Position numbers and translations under genes: made by a program
The notes under the pieces: generated by a model
The model's input: the letters and a program-made list of their open reading frames with translations, nothing else
Told to the model about the DNA's origin: nothing
Databases searched by the model: none
In this document: in pieces, positions 25,227-32,930 of the stretch
Position numbering within the stretch: position 1 is the first letter of the stretch
Layout of the letters: the number at the start of each line of letters is the position of its first letter
NCBI RefSeq assembly: GCF_028610625.1
Contig: NZ_JAQQWU010000003.1
Span: 1-64,000 of the forward strand
Origin: Guptibacillus spartinae
Lineage (GTDB): Bacteria; Bacillota; Bacilli; Bacillales; Guptibacillaceae
Length of the DNA stretch: 64,000 bases
Direction of reading: 5' to 3'

Positions 25227-26582
25227 ATGGTTATGAAAAAATGGAGCTTTATCTTATTGATATTGGCCGTAATCGTTGCATGTTCAAATGACAATAAGAC
25301 AAAATCAACAGCTTCCATAACGGAATCTTCTAATACACTTGAGAATGAAGAAGATATCCCGCCAGCAGACGAACCAACTGGAGCATCTGATCAAGCGACT
25401 GATGAGAGTAATGAAGATGAACTATCTCCAGAAGAGGTTAAGTCCATTATTGAATCTGGTTTTAACCTCACATCGAGAGATACTGACTCAATAAAAAAAG
25501 TGAATTTCCACGGAGATGCTATCCCTGAATTTGTCACAATTTTGCGAGATGCTGAGAAGGATTTAATCACTGTTTATGAGTATGATTTGCAAAATAGAAC
25601 ATGGATACCTGTCTACGAAGATCATTCGCATGAAAACTACGGAGGTATGGAAAAACTTAACTTTCTAGAAATGGCAAATATGCTGGATGACAAAAAGAAA
25701 GAACAAGTGGTGATAGGGTTAAACAGTGGGAGCGGTGCCTTCCTTAGTTTCTATGTGTTGGGTGAAACTGAATCAGGGATTGGGGAGGTTCTTACAAAAT
25801 GGGATGGAGACTACCCTCAAGGAAGTATTGCTTTTAAGGATGGTGCCTTAATTGTTAGGAGCAATGGAGAAGAAGTTGATCGATTTAGTCAGTTATATGA
25901 TCAGGGGCAAGTTGCTTCTTCTAAGGAAAAGAATCTTCATTCAAGCGACACAGCTTCTATCCTCATTAATGAATTTTATTCTGCTATTGTGAGGAGGGAT
26001 TATGAGATTGCGTATGCTCTAATAGGAGAACCATGGAGAAACAAAATGAGTTATGAATCTTTTTCTTCTGGGTACCAAGATACAACTTCTATTCACTTTT
26101 CAATTGATCATGTTTTAGAGCAGTCGAAGAATGAAATGCTTGTTAAAGGAACGATTAAGGCGGTGAATGAAGGAGAGGAAAATCCAAAAACATTTGAGGT
26201 TCAATATCTTGTTGGCTTGCAAGAAGGAGAATTGAAGATTAAAGAGGGAAAAGGACAAGAAGTCACTAATCAATCGGGTAACGATGTGAGCGTCCAATCG
26301 CCTAATCCAGAAGAAAAGTGGACGTTTGAGCAATGGGAAGCGGCAACTTTTAATGAAAAAGTGATCAAGATCGCTAGAACATGGGAAAAACATGTCTATC
26401 GAGATCCAAGCGTAGCAAAAGCGGATACTGTTTTGGTTTCAACAGCGCTTTATATTGAAGACAATTACACTTCTCTTCAACAATCAGTAGATTCGATTGA
26501 AGAGCTAATTATCCAATCTTATGAGGCACCGGATGTATCATCGTATGATCCGGAAGAAGCGTGTTTGGAAAGAATGGAATGA
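25227..26582 (+). CDS. Lipoprotein with a two-domain extracellular part
   Basis: A predicted lipoprotein of about 451 residues. The signal peptide ends in VIVACS, lipidated Cys at about residue 19, followed by a low-complexity acidic linker. Residues about 80-240 are beta-rich and include a repeat-like DAIPEFVTILRD segment; about 250-350 resemble an NTF2-like fold (LINEFYSAIVRRDYEIAYALIGEPWRNKM). The C-terminal 100 residues are helical. Two in-frame ATGs (25227, 25233) both fit the GAGGAAAGCAGG ribosome site. No known function. Confidence 0.7.
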   Translation: MVMKKWSFILLILAVIVACSNDNKTKSTASITESSNTLENEEDIPPADEPTGASDQATDESNEDELSPEEVKSIIESGFNLTSRDTDSIKKVNFHGDAIPEFVTILRDAEKDLITVYEYDLQNRTWIPVYEDHSHENYGGMEKLNFLEMANMLDDKKKEQVVIGLNSGSGAFLSFYVLGETESGIGEVLTKWDGDYPQGSIAFKDGALIVRSNGEEVDRFSQLYDQGQVASSKEKNLHSSDTASILINEFYSAIVRRDYEIAYALIGEPWRNKMSYESFSSGYQDTTSIHFSIDHVLEQSKNEMLVKGTIKAVNEGEENPKTFEVQYLVGLQEGELKIKEGKGQEVTNQSGNDVSVQSPNPEEKWTFEQWEAATFNEKVIKIARTWEKHVYRDPSVAKADTVLVSTALYIEDNYTSLQQSVDSIEELIIQSYEAPDVSSYDPEEACLERME

Positions 26583-26720
26583 GCTTGTGGGTTTGAATGA
26601 GGTAGTATGATTTAGATGTGAAAATTAAATGTGACATGAATCTCTATATTTATCCAAAAAAACACCAATATGGTATATAATAGAATTTGTAATTAATGGT
26701 CATTTTAAGGGGGAGTAGCT

Positions 26721-27230
26721 TTGGGGATTAGCTGCTATATTCACGAAGATCGATCATCCGTCGGTACATGCGTCGGGTGTGGGAAATTTATTTGTGATGA
26801 GTGTAATACTGAAGTTCAGCGTAAGAATTATTGTAAAACCTGTATTAGTGAATTGATGACAGAGAGTAAAAGTAAGATTGAGAAGTTAGAAGAGAGTAAA
26901 AACAACTCAAATCCCATGGTTTTTATGAATGCTGGGGGAGGCGGGGGAGCAGCAAGCTCCGCAGCTAGTTCTAGTGGTTCGAATGGGGCTACAGTACCTG
27001 TTTATACGAAAAGCAAAGTAGTTGCAGGAGTACTGGGTATTTTACTTGGAGGAATAGGTGTTCATAAGTTTTATCTTGGAAGATGGGGATGGGGTATCAT
27101 TTATCTATTACTGTGTTGGACTTATATACCTGCAGTGATTGGACTGATAGAAGGGATTATCTACCTCTGTTCAAATGAAGAAGCTTTTGCTGCGAAGCAT
27201 GATCGGAATTATTTTAGACGGGCGGCATAG
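26721..27230 (+). CDS. TM2-domain protein with N-terminal zinc finger
   Basis: A 169-residue membrane protein. Residues 1-50 have a B-box-like set of zinc ligands: CYIHEDRSSVGTCVGCGKFICDEC and NYCKTC. A Gly/Ser/Ala-rich linker follows, then a TM2 domain: KSKVVAGVLGILLGGIGVHKFYLGRWGWGIIYLLL and a second membrane helix. The start is TTG with AAGGGGGAG 5 nt upstream; no ATG fits. TM2 proteins have no agreed bacterial function. A TATAAT box at 26676-26681 is a plausible -10 element. Confidence 0.85.
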   Translation: MGISCYIHEDRSSVGTCVGCGKFICDECNTEVQRKNYCKTCISELMTESKSKIEKLEESKNNSNPMVFMNAGGGGGAASSAASSSGSNGATVPVYTKSKVVAGVLGILLGGIGVHKFYLGRWGWGIIYLLLCWTYIPAVIGLIEGIIYLCSNEEAFAAKHDRNYFRRAA

Positions 27231-27265
27231 TTGTTCTCTATCAACTCTATCAACATAGCAATTTT

Positions 27266-27312
27266 AAAAAAAAGCAGCCTTTCCCAACTATCCGGAAAGA
27301 CTGCTTTTTTGA
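27266..27312. terminator. Bidirectional terminator
   Basis: AAAAAGCAGCCTTTCC and GGAAAGACTGCTTTTTT pair over about 16 bp with A/T tracts on both sides. It serves the TM2 gene and the convergent minus-strand gene. Confidence 0.88.
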
Positions 27313-27369
27313 TTTATCATCCCAAAAGAATGGAACTATGGATAATTTAATCGATCATTAATAAAAAAC

Positions 27370-28710
27370 TTATTTTAAATAATCAATTGTAACAAAAATG
27401 GAGTTAATAGGATTTCCGTTCTCATTATTTGAAGTGAAATAAAGATGTTCCTCATAACTATCCATCGTTAGCACGTATCCATCTTCGTCCGTAAAATTAT
27501 TACTATTTTCAAATTTAGCATATACTGGATCTGGATTAAACCCAGCAATTACTTCATCAAAGGTTGCATAATACCTAGAAGCCTGCTCTTCATGGATTTT
27601 AACAGCATAAACGACTTGACTATTTTTAGAGATATAATAGATAGCGTCGGGATATTCTAAACGACGCCCATTACTTTCTTGAATCTCTGTTAGTGGAGGG
27701 CCAAATTCTTCTAGCAATTGCTCTCTTGTATAGTCAAAATGCAAGGCCTGAAAATACTCTAGGTAAAAATCCTCTATGTAAATGGTTTGAGAAGCGGTTG
27801 AGCGATTTAGATCTTCACTTGATGACTCCTGTTTAGGGTAATCATAGACAAGCTGAGTATCTTTCGAGCTAACCCCAACAAAGTATTCACTTTCAGCCGT
27901 ACTCATATCAAAGAGGTAGGCCTTCCCTTTAGCTTGGTCTGAATAGAATTCATCCACGTAAATAGGTGCTTCTGTACCATAAGCCAGAAGCTGGGCGGCT
28001 TCTTCTTTGTTGAGTTGAATATCCTTACCTTCCAATGATTGCTCTTCCCAATGCTCCATCTTCCAACTATTATCTGCATTTACTATTGTGAATTTCCACA
28101 TGGATCCCATTGTATTTAGATTATCGCCTGGGGACAGGGCTTGGATTTGGAGGCTATTTCCATTTTGTTTATAGGAAAATTTCACGTCATCTATTACGCT
28201 TGGAAGATAAGGAAAATCACATTCACAATAATACACTTCTGAAAGTTTTTGTAGCGTTTCAGTTGAAAAGTGTTCTGTTACATATGGAGCTACAGCTGGT
28301 TTAATTACAGAGTATTTCCCTGGATTATTTACTCCCCACCCGTTCTCTTCTCCTTTATTCATTAAAACAGTTCGGATAGCAGTAAGATTTGATTTTAGTA
28401 TCTCCTGTACTTCTTGCTGATCTAGTGGCGGGACTGATTCTGGTTTTGTAGAAGTCTGATTCGACTGATTTACCTCTTCTTTTGGTTTCGGATCCTTATT
28501 TTCAGGTTCAGTGGTTTTAGCTGACTTTTCCTTTACCGTTTCTTGTTCTAATTCGGTATGGGGTTGTTCATCTGTTTGTGCTTTTGCTTCAGTATCCTCA
28601 ACGACTGCTATGTTGGTAGTTTCATTGTGATTAAAAAAGCTTTCGTACCCAACATATCCACCAATAGCAAGCGCCATTGAAAGAACAAGTGTTATTATCG
28701 TCTTTTTCAA
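27370..28710 (-). CDS. Membrane-anchored extracellular protein of unknown function
   Basis: About 446 residues. An N-terminal hydrophobic anchor (TIITLVLSMALAIGGYVGYESFF) is followed by an acidic/Lys/Pro-rich linker of about 70 residues and then two globular regions. The second contains LLEEFGPPLTEIQESNGRRLEYP, similar in style to extracellular domains of Bacillus YjgB/DUF4309-type proteins, but this is a weak match by eye. The start is taken as TTG 28710 because AAAAGGGGAAAA lies just upstream; the in-frame TTG 28728 has no ribosome site. Repeat family A copy 2 lies immediately upstream. Confidence 0.65.
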   Translation of the reverse strand: MKKTIITLVLSMALAIGGYVGYESFFNHNETTNIAVVEDTEAKAQTDEQPHTELEQETVKEKSAKTTEPENKDPKPKEEVNQSNQTSTKPESVPPLDQQEVQEILKSNLTAIRTVLMNKGEENGWGVNNPGKYSVIKPAVAPYVTEHFSTETLQKLSEVYYCECDFPYLPSVIDDVKFSYKQNGNSLQIQALSPGDNLNTMGSMWKFTIVNADNSWKMEHWEEQSLEGKDIQLNKEEAAQLLAYGTEAPIYVDEFYSDQAKGKAYLFDMSTAESEYFVGVSSKDTQLVYDYPKQESSSEDLNRSTASQTIYIEDFYLEYFQALHFDYTREQLLEEFGPPLTEIQESNGRRLEYPDAIYYISKNSQVVYAVKIHEEQASRYYATFDEVIAGFNPDPVYAKFENSNNFTDEDGYVLTMDSYEEHLYFTSNNENGNPINSIFVTIDYLK

Positions 28711-28736
28711 ATGTTTTCCCCTTTTCAATTTTTATG

Positions 28737-28776
28737 AGTGCCTGTCACCATCCGAAGTTTATCAAAGCTTGTCCAA
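28737..28776 (+). repeat. Dispersed repeat family A, copy 2
   Basis: AGTGCCTGTCACCATCCGAA then GTTTATCAAAGCTTGTCCAA. It is slightly diverged and lies directly upstream of a minus-strand gene, so here it is in a promoter or leader position. Confidence 0.75.
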
Positions 28777-29178
28777 TGCTAGATTTTCATTCATTCTCCA
28801 TAATTTCACTGGATGTTTTCTTTTTCGTATAAGTCGATTAAGTAACAGGATAGCTTTATAGAAAATGAGATAGACTCTCTTATCTCATGAATCATAGCAT
28901 CGTAATCCCCTTCGAATAGATTGGCCTTCTGTAAGTGTGGGTTTTATTTACCGATAACAATCTCCCTTTTATCTAAGATCAATCCATTAAATCTCAGAAG
29001 AAGACTTGGTTCCGTAAAGAAACACCTCCCAATAAAGTTATTATTATCCAAATTAGTATACTATAAATAATGGTACATTAGTCATGAATCTTTTGGATTA
29101 ATGTGATAAGGTATTTTATTTTAAATTTAAATACATCCTTATTTAGTGGTGCAAAAGAAGTAGCAGAATGGTGGAGTT

Positions 29179-29218
29179 AGTGCCTGTCACCACCCGAAGT
29201 TTGTAACGATTTGTCGAA
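29179..29218 (+). repeat. Dispersed repeat family A, copy 3
   Basis: AGTGCCTGTCACCACCCGAA then GTTTGTAACGATTTGTCGAA. It lies about 90 bp before the LysM-GH18 promoter region. Confidence 0.85.
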
Positions 29219-29307
29219 TCAGTGTTTGGAATGTGGGGCATTCATGAACGCCTCCTTTACGAAATACACTTATAATATAGCCTGTTGCATAATTGGGAGG
29301 AGATTCT

Positions 29308-30573
29308 ATGTCGGTTCATACGGTGGTGAGTGGAGATAATCTCTGGCAAATTTCATTGGCCTATAGTGTGCCAATTTCTACAATAAAGACAGTGAATGGA
29401 CTTATGTCTGATCGGCTTGTTCCAGGATTAAACCTGTATATCCCGGATCAGGATCTACCTGAACGATTTTATCAGCTTAAACAGGGCGACACGTTTTGGA
29501 ATCTCTCTCAACAATATAGAACTTCTGTTCAAGAGATTGTCGCTGCTAATCCGACATTGAATCCGACTGCTCTCCCAGTTGGGGCTAGGGTTCGAATTCC
29601 TACTACGCAGAAATATGAGATGGAAACGCTCGTCTTCTTTGATGCAATTGAAGGCTCGCCATATTTAGAAACGTTGAATAAATTAGCAGGATTAATCACC
29701 TATTTAGCTATCTTTACTTATTCGTTCACTCCTATGGGAGAACTCATTATGATAAATGATGATTTTATTTTGCAAAGAACAAAGCAGCTGAACATAAAGC
29801 CATTGCTCGTAATTAGTAATTATGATGTCCAAACGTTTAGCGCCGAGCTAGCTGATGTTGTTCTTCAAAGCAAGGAAAGAAGAAGGACCCTCGTGAAAAA
29901 TCTCGTTACTATTGTGAAAGAAAAAGGGTATGCAGGCGTTAGCGTTGACTTTGAATTTGTGCCACCAGAAAGAAGAAGGGATTTTACAGCATTTTTGCAA
30001 GAGTTAAAGAACGGACTTGGCAATCTAACGCTCCAGCTCAATGCACATGCGAAAAGCAGCGATATGCCAACAAATCGACTCGTAGGTTTTCTTGATTATC
30101 GAGCTGTTGGTGAGATCGTGGACATCGTTTCCGTTATGACAATCGATTACGGTTATGCCATTGGACCACCAGATCCGATCGCACCGGTTTGGTGGGTGGA
30201 AGAGATGTTAATGTATGCAACGGGGCAAATTAACCGCCGTAAAGTGATGATGGCGATGAGTCTTTATGGATACGATTGGGCGTTGCCCACGCAAAAGCCA
30301 GCTGAAATGATTCCAGTGCAAAATGCGCAAAATCGTGCCATTAGTGGTTGGCTCCCCATTCAATACAATCAGACTGCCCAGGCTCCAACTTACAGCTACA
30401 ACCTGCTAGATAAAGAGCATATCGTGTGGTTTGAGGACATTGAAAGCATGAAAGCCAAGTATAAACAAATGCAGGCCTATGATCTGCTTGGGGCTACTTA
30501 TTGGCGATTGCGGTTTCCGTTTCCACAGAATTGGGCGTATGTGGAGAAGAATATGAAGGTCTTGAAAGGTTAA
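29308..30573 (+). CDS. LysM-GH18 spore cortex-lytic type protein (YaaH/SleL-like)
   Basis: A 421-residue protein without a classical signal peptide. Two LysM domains (about 1-47 and 50-97; HTVVSGDNLWQISLAYSVPI, YQLKQGDTFWNLSQQYRTSV) bind peptidoglycan. A glycoside hydrolase 18 barrel follows, with the catalytic segment GVSVDFEFVPPE (the DxE Glu present) and VMTIDYGYAIGPPDP. This is the architecture of spore-coat YaaH/SleL N-acetylglucosaminidases that trim cortex fragments in germination. ATG 29308 follows GGGAGGAGATTCT; the upstream in-frame TTG overlaps that site. Confidence 0.9.
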   Translation: MSVHTVVSGDNLWQISLAYSVPISTIKTVNGLMSDRLVPGLNLYIPDQDLPERFYQLKQGDTFWNLSQQYRTSVQEIVAANPTLNPTALPVGARVRIPTTQKYEMETLVFFDAIEGSPYLETLNKLAGLITYLAIFTYSFTPMGELIMINDDFILQRTKQLNIKPLLVISNYDVQTFSAELADVVLQSKERRRTLVKNLVTIVKEKGYAGVSVDFEFVPPERRRDFTAFLQELKNGLGNLTLQLNAHAKSSDMPTNRLVGFLDYRAVGEIVDIVSVMTIDYGYAIGPPDPIAPVWWVEEMLMYATGQINRRKVMMAMSLYGYDWALPTQKPAEMIPVQNAQNRAISGWLPIQYNQTAQAPTYSYNLLDKEHIVWFEDIESMKAKYKQMQAYDLLGATYWRLRFPFPQNWAYVEKNMKVLKG

Positions 30574-30589
30574 ACAAACGTTTGTTTAA
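30570..30589. promoter_or_regulatory. Perfect 20-bp palindrome TTAAACAAACGTTTGTTTAA
   Basis: A perfect palindrome that includes the stop codon of the LysM-GH18 gene and precedes its terminator. Related sites occur at 13168, 32746, 38257 and 55107. A TetR-like dimeric regulator is one possible ligand; no such use is proven. Confidence 0.6.
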
Positions 30590-30601
30590 TGTTCATATTG
30601 G

Positions 30602-30645
30602 AAGAATCACAAAAAGCATCGTCGCTTTCTGTGATTCTTTTTTAT
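30602..30645 (+). terminator. Terminator of the LysM-GH18 gene
   Basis: AAGAATCACAAAAAGC and GCTTTCTGTGATTCTT pair over about 16 bp, followed by TTTTT. Confidence 0.88.
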
Positions 30646-30713
30646 GTTATAGTTTTGAAGCTAAACCATTTTACGGTAAAATTCGTTATTTTTTGATTAA
30701 AATGGTCACTTTT

Positions 30714-30740
30714 TGAACCGATTATGGAAAGTAGGTCGTC
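30714..30740 (+). promoter_or_regulatory. ECF-sigma-type autoregulatory promoter
   Basis: TGAACC (30714-30719) and CGTC (30737-30740) are separated by 17 nt. This matches the TGAAAC...CGTC/CGTA pattern used by Bacillus ECF sigma factors and lies about 30 bp upstream of the sigma gene, as expected for autoregulation. Confidence 0.7.
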
Positions 30741-30771
30741 TATCATACAGGGAAATCCAGGGGGGAGCTAG

Positions 30772-31299
30772 TTGGGGGAGAAAAAAAGAGAGAATGAATT
30801 TGAGAGAAATGAATTACTCCGGGAGTTGATCGATGATTTTGCAGAACCGATCAAGCGCCTAGCTTTTACATATGTGAAAAATTGGACGGTGGCTGATGAT
30901 ATTACGCAGGAAGTGTTTATTTCTTGTTTTAAAAACATCGACCATTTTAGGGGAGACAGTAGCTATAAAACGTGGCTATTTAAAATTACCGTCAATCGCT
31001 GCAAAGATTATTTGAAAAGTAAGTGGTTCAGGTCGATGATTCCGTTTCGTGGGGACGAAAAGGTGGAGGTGGGCACTGGACTTGATGAGATACTCGTTCA
31101 AAAAAGTGAAGGGGAAGAGATTTCTCAGAAGGTGCTTTTACTTCCGGTGAAATATCGAGAAGTGATCATTTTATTTTATTATGAAGATCTAAGTCTTCAA
31201 GAAATCGAAGAGTTAACAGGCATTAAAGCAGAGACGATTAAAACGAGATTAAGGCGTGCTAAATTGCAACTTCGTGAGCTTTATAAGGAGGTTGAGTAG
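30772..31299 (+). CDS. ECF-type RNA polymerase sigma factor
   Basis: A 175-residue sigma-70 family protein with only regions 2 and 4. Region 2 shows FTYVKNWTVADDITQEVFISCFKNI and SSYKTWLFKITVNRCKDYL. Region 4 shows YREVIILFYYEDLSLQEIEELTGIKAETIKTRLRRAK, the -35 reading helix-turn-helix. The start is TTG with GGGGGGAGC upstream. The next gene begins directly after its stop and encodes a single-pass membrane protein, a likely anti-sigma partner. An ECF-type promoter at 30714-30740 suggests positive autoregulation. Similar to the SigV/SigM/SigW group; the exact member is not determined. Confidence 0.9.
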   Translation: MGEKKRENEFERNELLRELIDDFAEPIKRLAFTYVKNWTVADDITQEVFISCFKNIDHFRGDSSYKTWLFKITVNRCKDYLKSKWFRSMIPFRGDEKVEVGTGLDEILVQKSEGEEISQKVLLLPVKYREVIILFYYEDLSLQEIEELTGIKAETIKTRLRRAKLQLRELYKEVE

Positions 31300-31944
31300 A
31301 TGGAGGACAAGCTGAAAAATCTTCGTAGGGATATGGATGAAACGGTTTTGAAGAAGGGTGAGGTGAGTGAGGAGGAGAAGGAGCGGATTTATTATAAAGC
31401 AATTAAAAATAGTGAGACTAAGAAAAAATCAAATCGACTGGCACCAGTTCTATCCATAGCCTTTTGTTTTATTCTGCTTATTCTCTTTTCATCCTATGGG
31501 TATTCAGACAATGTCATGAAAAGCCAAATTAGTGATAAGGGAAACCGCGAAGGGAAGACTGGAATTAGTAAAGCTATTGATCCTGTAGAAAATGAACCAA
31601 CTCGTAATCGTGAGTCAATTCCACCAGAATCGCAGTTCATAGATTATATTCACGGGATGACCCATCAAAAAGTACAGGCTGAAGAAAAATGGGGCCTTTA
31701 TGAAATGAATGATAAGAACATCTCGAATTTGTTGGATATTCTAGAAAATATCAAGGAACAGGAAACTTATGAACATTATGATTTCTATTACGAGACACTA
31801 ATTCAATGGAAGCAAGGGAATTTCGAAAATGCTTTAGATGTACATAATCAAATCTGGAAATGGAATGGGGGGACAACTGGAAAAGCAACACGGTTGTTGA
31901 CTGATGAAGAAGAACAAGAATTTATATCACAATACTATGAGTAA
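31300..31944 (+). CDS. Putative anti-sigma factor with extracellular DUF6241-like domain
   Basis: A 214-residue single-pass membrane protein. Residues 1-45 are charged and cytoplasmic, the right size for a sigma-binding segment. One membrane helix follows (LAPVLSIAFCFILLILFSSY). The extracellular part ends in a domain of about 105 residues marked by FIDYIHGMTHQKVQAEEKW and GNFENALDVHNQIW. This domain is repeated in the next gene. Its start codon abuts the sigma factor stop, the usual layout of sigma/anti-sigma pairs. The cytoplasmic part lacks a clear zinc-binding HxxxCxxC motif, so the anti-sigma role rests on context. Confidence 0.78.
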   Translation: MEDKLKNLRRDMDETVLKKGEVSEEEKERIYYKAIKNSETKKKSNRLAPVLSIAFCFILLILFSSYGYSDNVMKSQISDKGNREGKTGISKAIDPVENEPTRNRESIPPESQFIDYIHGMTHQKVQAEEKWGLYEMNDKNISNLLDILENIKEQETYEHYDFYYETLIQWKQGNFENALDVHNQIWKWNGGTTGKATRLLTDEEEQEFISQYYE

Positions 31945-31981
31945 ATCTTCCATTAATTAAATATAAGGAGTTGTTCAAAAC

Positions 31982-32512
31982 ATGCCATCCACCAAAACAC
32001 TACTTATTTCAATCACATCAATCGTTATTCTCACTTTAGGGCTTGCCTATTGGTTTATCTCGGACATCAATGCGAATCTGACAGGAGAGAATGATTCAAC
32101 GGAGGCGTCGTCAGCGGAGAGTACAGAAGAAGGAATTGATCCAGAACGCTACATTGATGACGGATCAAATTCCACAGCAAATGATGAACTTCCGAGTGAA
32201 CAACATTTTATGAACACCCTTCACGGAATGACACATCAAAAGGTGCATGCTGATGAAAAGTGGACACTTGTTGAAATGACAGATGTGCGTATTGACGACA
32301 TGCTCGCTGTTCTGGATCAAGTAAAAGGTACAGGAGAATATGAACATTACGATTTATATGAACAAGCGTTAACGAAGTGGAAGAACGGAAATTTTGAAAA
32401 TGCGGTCTACATTCATAACGAGCTTTGGAACTTGAACAACGGATCAGTCGGAAAGGCGAGTCGGTTATTGTCTGCTGAGGAAGAGCAGGCATTTGTTAAT
32501 GAGCACTACTAA
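31982..32512 (+). CDS. Membrane-anchored paralogue of the anti-sigma sensor domain
   Basis: A 176-residue protein with an N-terminal membrane anchor (TLLISITSIVILTLGLAYWFI), an acidic linker, and a C-terminal domain of about 105 residues that matches the extracellular domain of the preceding gene at roughly half of positions (LHGMTHQKVHADEKW; YEHYDLY; GNFENAVYIHNELW). It lacks the cytoplasmic segment, so it cannot bind the sigma factor itself. It may share or compete for the same signal. AAGGAGTTG lies upstream; the gap is 37 nt. Confidence 0.8.
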   Translation: MPSTKTLLISITSIVILTLGLAYWFISDINANLTGENDSTEASSAESTEEGIDPERYIDDGSNSTANDELPSEQHFMNTLHGMTHQKVHADEKWTLVEMTDVRIDDMLAVLDQVKGTGEYEHYDLYEQALTKWKNGNFENAVYIHNELWNLNNGSVGKASRLLSAEEEQAFVNEHY

Positions 32513-32531
32513 TGAAAGGATTGAGCGATAA

Positions 32532-32726
32532 ATGATGAAATTAGAAGTTTCCGAAACAGAAAAATCCGTTTTTCTAGATGGGTTGCGGTTATGGTACAAC
32601 AAACAAAGTGGGGCTATCCATCTGAAAGTGCCAGGAATGAAAGAACTTCATTACGTGAAAAAAGGCTCGGATTTATACGAACCATTGCTTCAAGAGGTTA
32701 AGCGAGTTTCGAAAACAGATGGCTAG
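32532..32726 (+). CDS. Small protein of the ECF sigma operon
   Basis: A 64-residue soluble, charged protein (VSETEKSVFLDGLRLWYNK...). I do not recognise a family. It starts 19 nt after the preceding gene with AAAGGATTGAGCG upstream and precedes the operon terminator, so it is probably the last gene of the sigma factor operon. A second Met directly follows the first, so the start may be one codon later. Confidence 0.6.
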   Translation: MMKLEVSETEKSVFLDGLRLWYNKQSGAIHLKVPGMKELHYVKKGSDLYEPLLQEVKRVSKTDG

Positions 32727-32745
32727 GTGATGGGTGTTTTCGGTT

Positions 32746-32765
32746 TTAAACAAACGTTTAATAAA
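32746..32765. promoter_or_regulatory. Half-conserved copy of the TTAAACAAACG palindrome
   Basis: TTAAACAAACGTTTAATAAA keeps the left half perfectly and the right half partly. It lies just after the last gene of the sigma operon, in the same position relative to a terminator as the copy at 30570. Confidence 0.4.
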
Positions 32766-32805
32766 TTTATAGCCTGGAAATTCTAGTGTGATTTACAGAT
32801 TAATA

Positions 32806-32852
32806 GAAAAACAAGTAAACCGCTGCTCTAAAGTCAGCGGTTTATTTGTTTG
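32806..32852 (+). terminator. Terminator of the ECF sigma operon
   Basis: AAACAAGTAAACCGCTG and CAGCGGTTTATTTGTTT form a 17-bp stem with one mismatch, followed by a short T-rich tail. Confidence 0.75.
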
Positions 32853-32930
32853 GATAATCCTTACATCTATTTTAAAATATGAGATAATAACAGGAATGGA
32901 AACCAAATTATGGAGGGTGGCTTGGGCGCG

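Larger units (their letters stand above)
28711..29307. other. Intergenic region with two family A repeats and a gene fragment
   Basis: This 0.6 kb holds repeat A copies at 28737-28776 and 29179-29218. On the minus strand 28806-28943 is an open segment reading PHLQKANLFEGDYDAMIHEI and onward to YLIDLYEKENIQ, which looks like real protein but has no start codon in place; it may be the tail of a lost gene. TATAAT at 29271-29276 is a possible -10 for the LysM-GH18 gene. Confidence 0.45.

Noticed and set aside
28981-29040. Minus-strand GGGAGGTG that looks like a ribosome site
   Set aside because: Only a frame of about a dozen codons follows; no gene can be supported.
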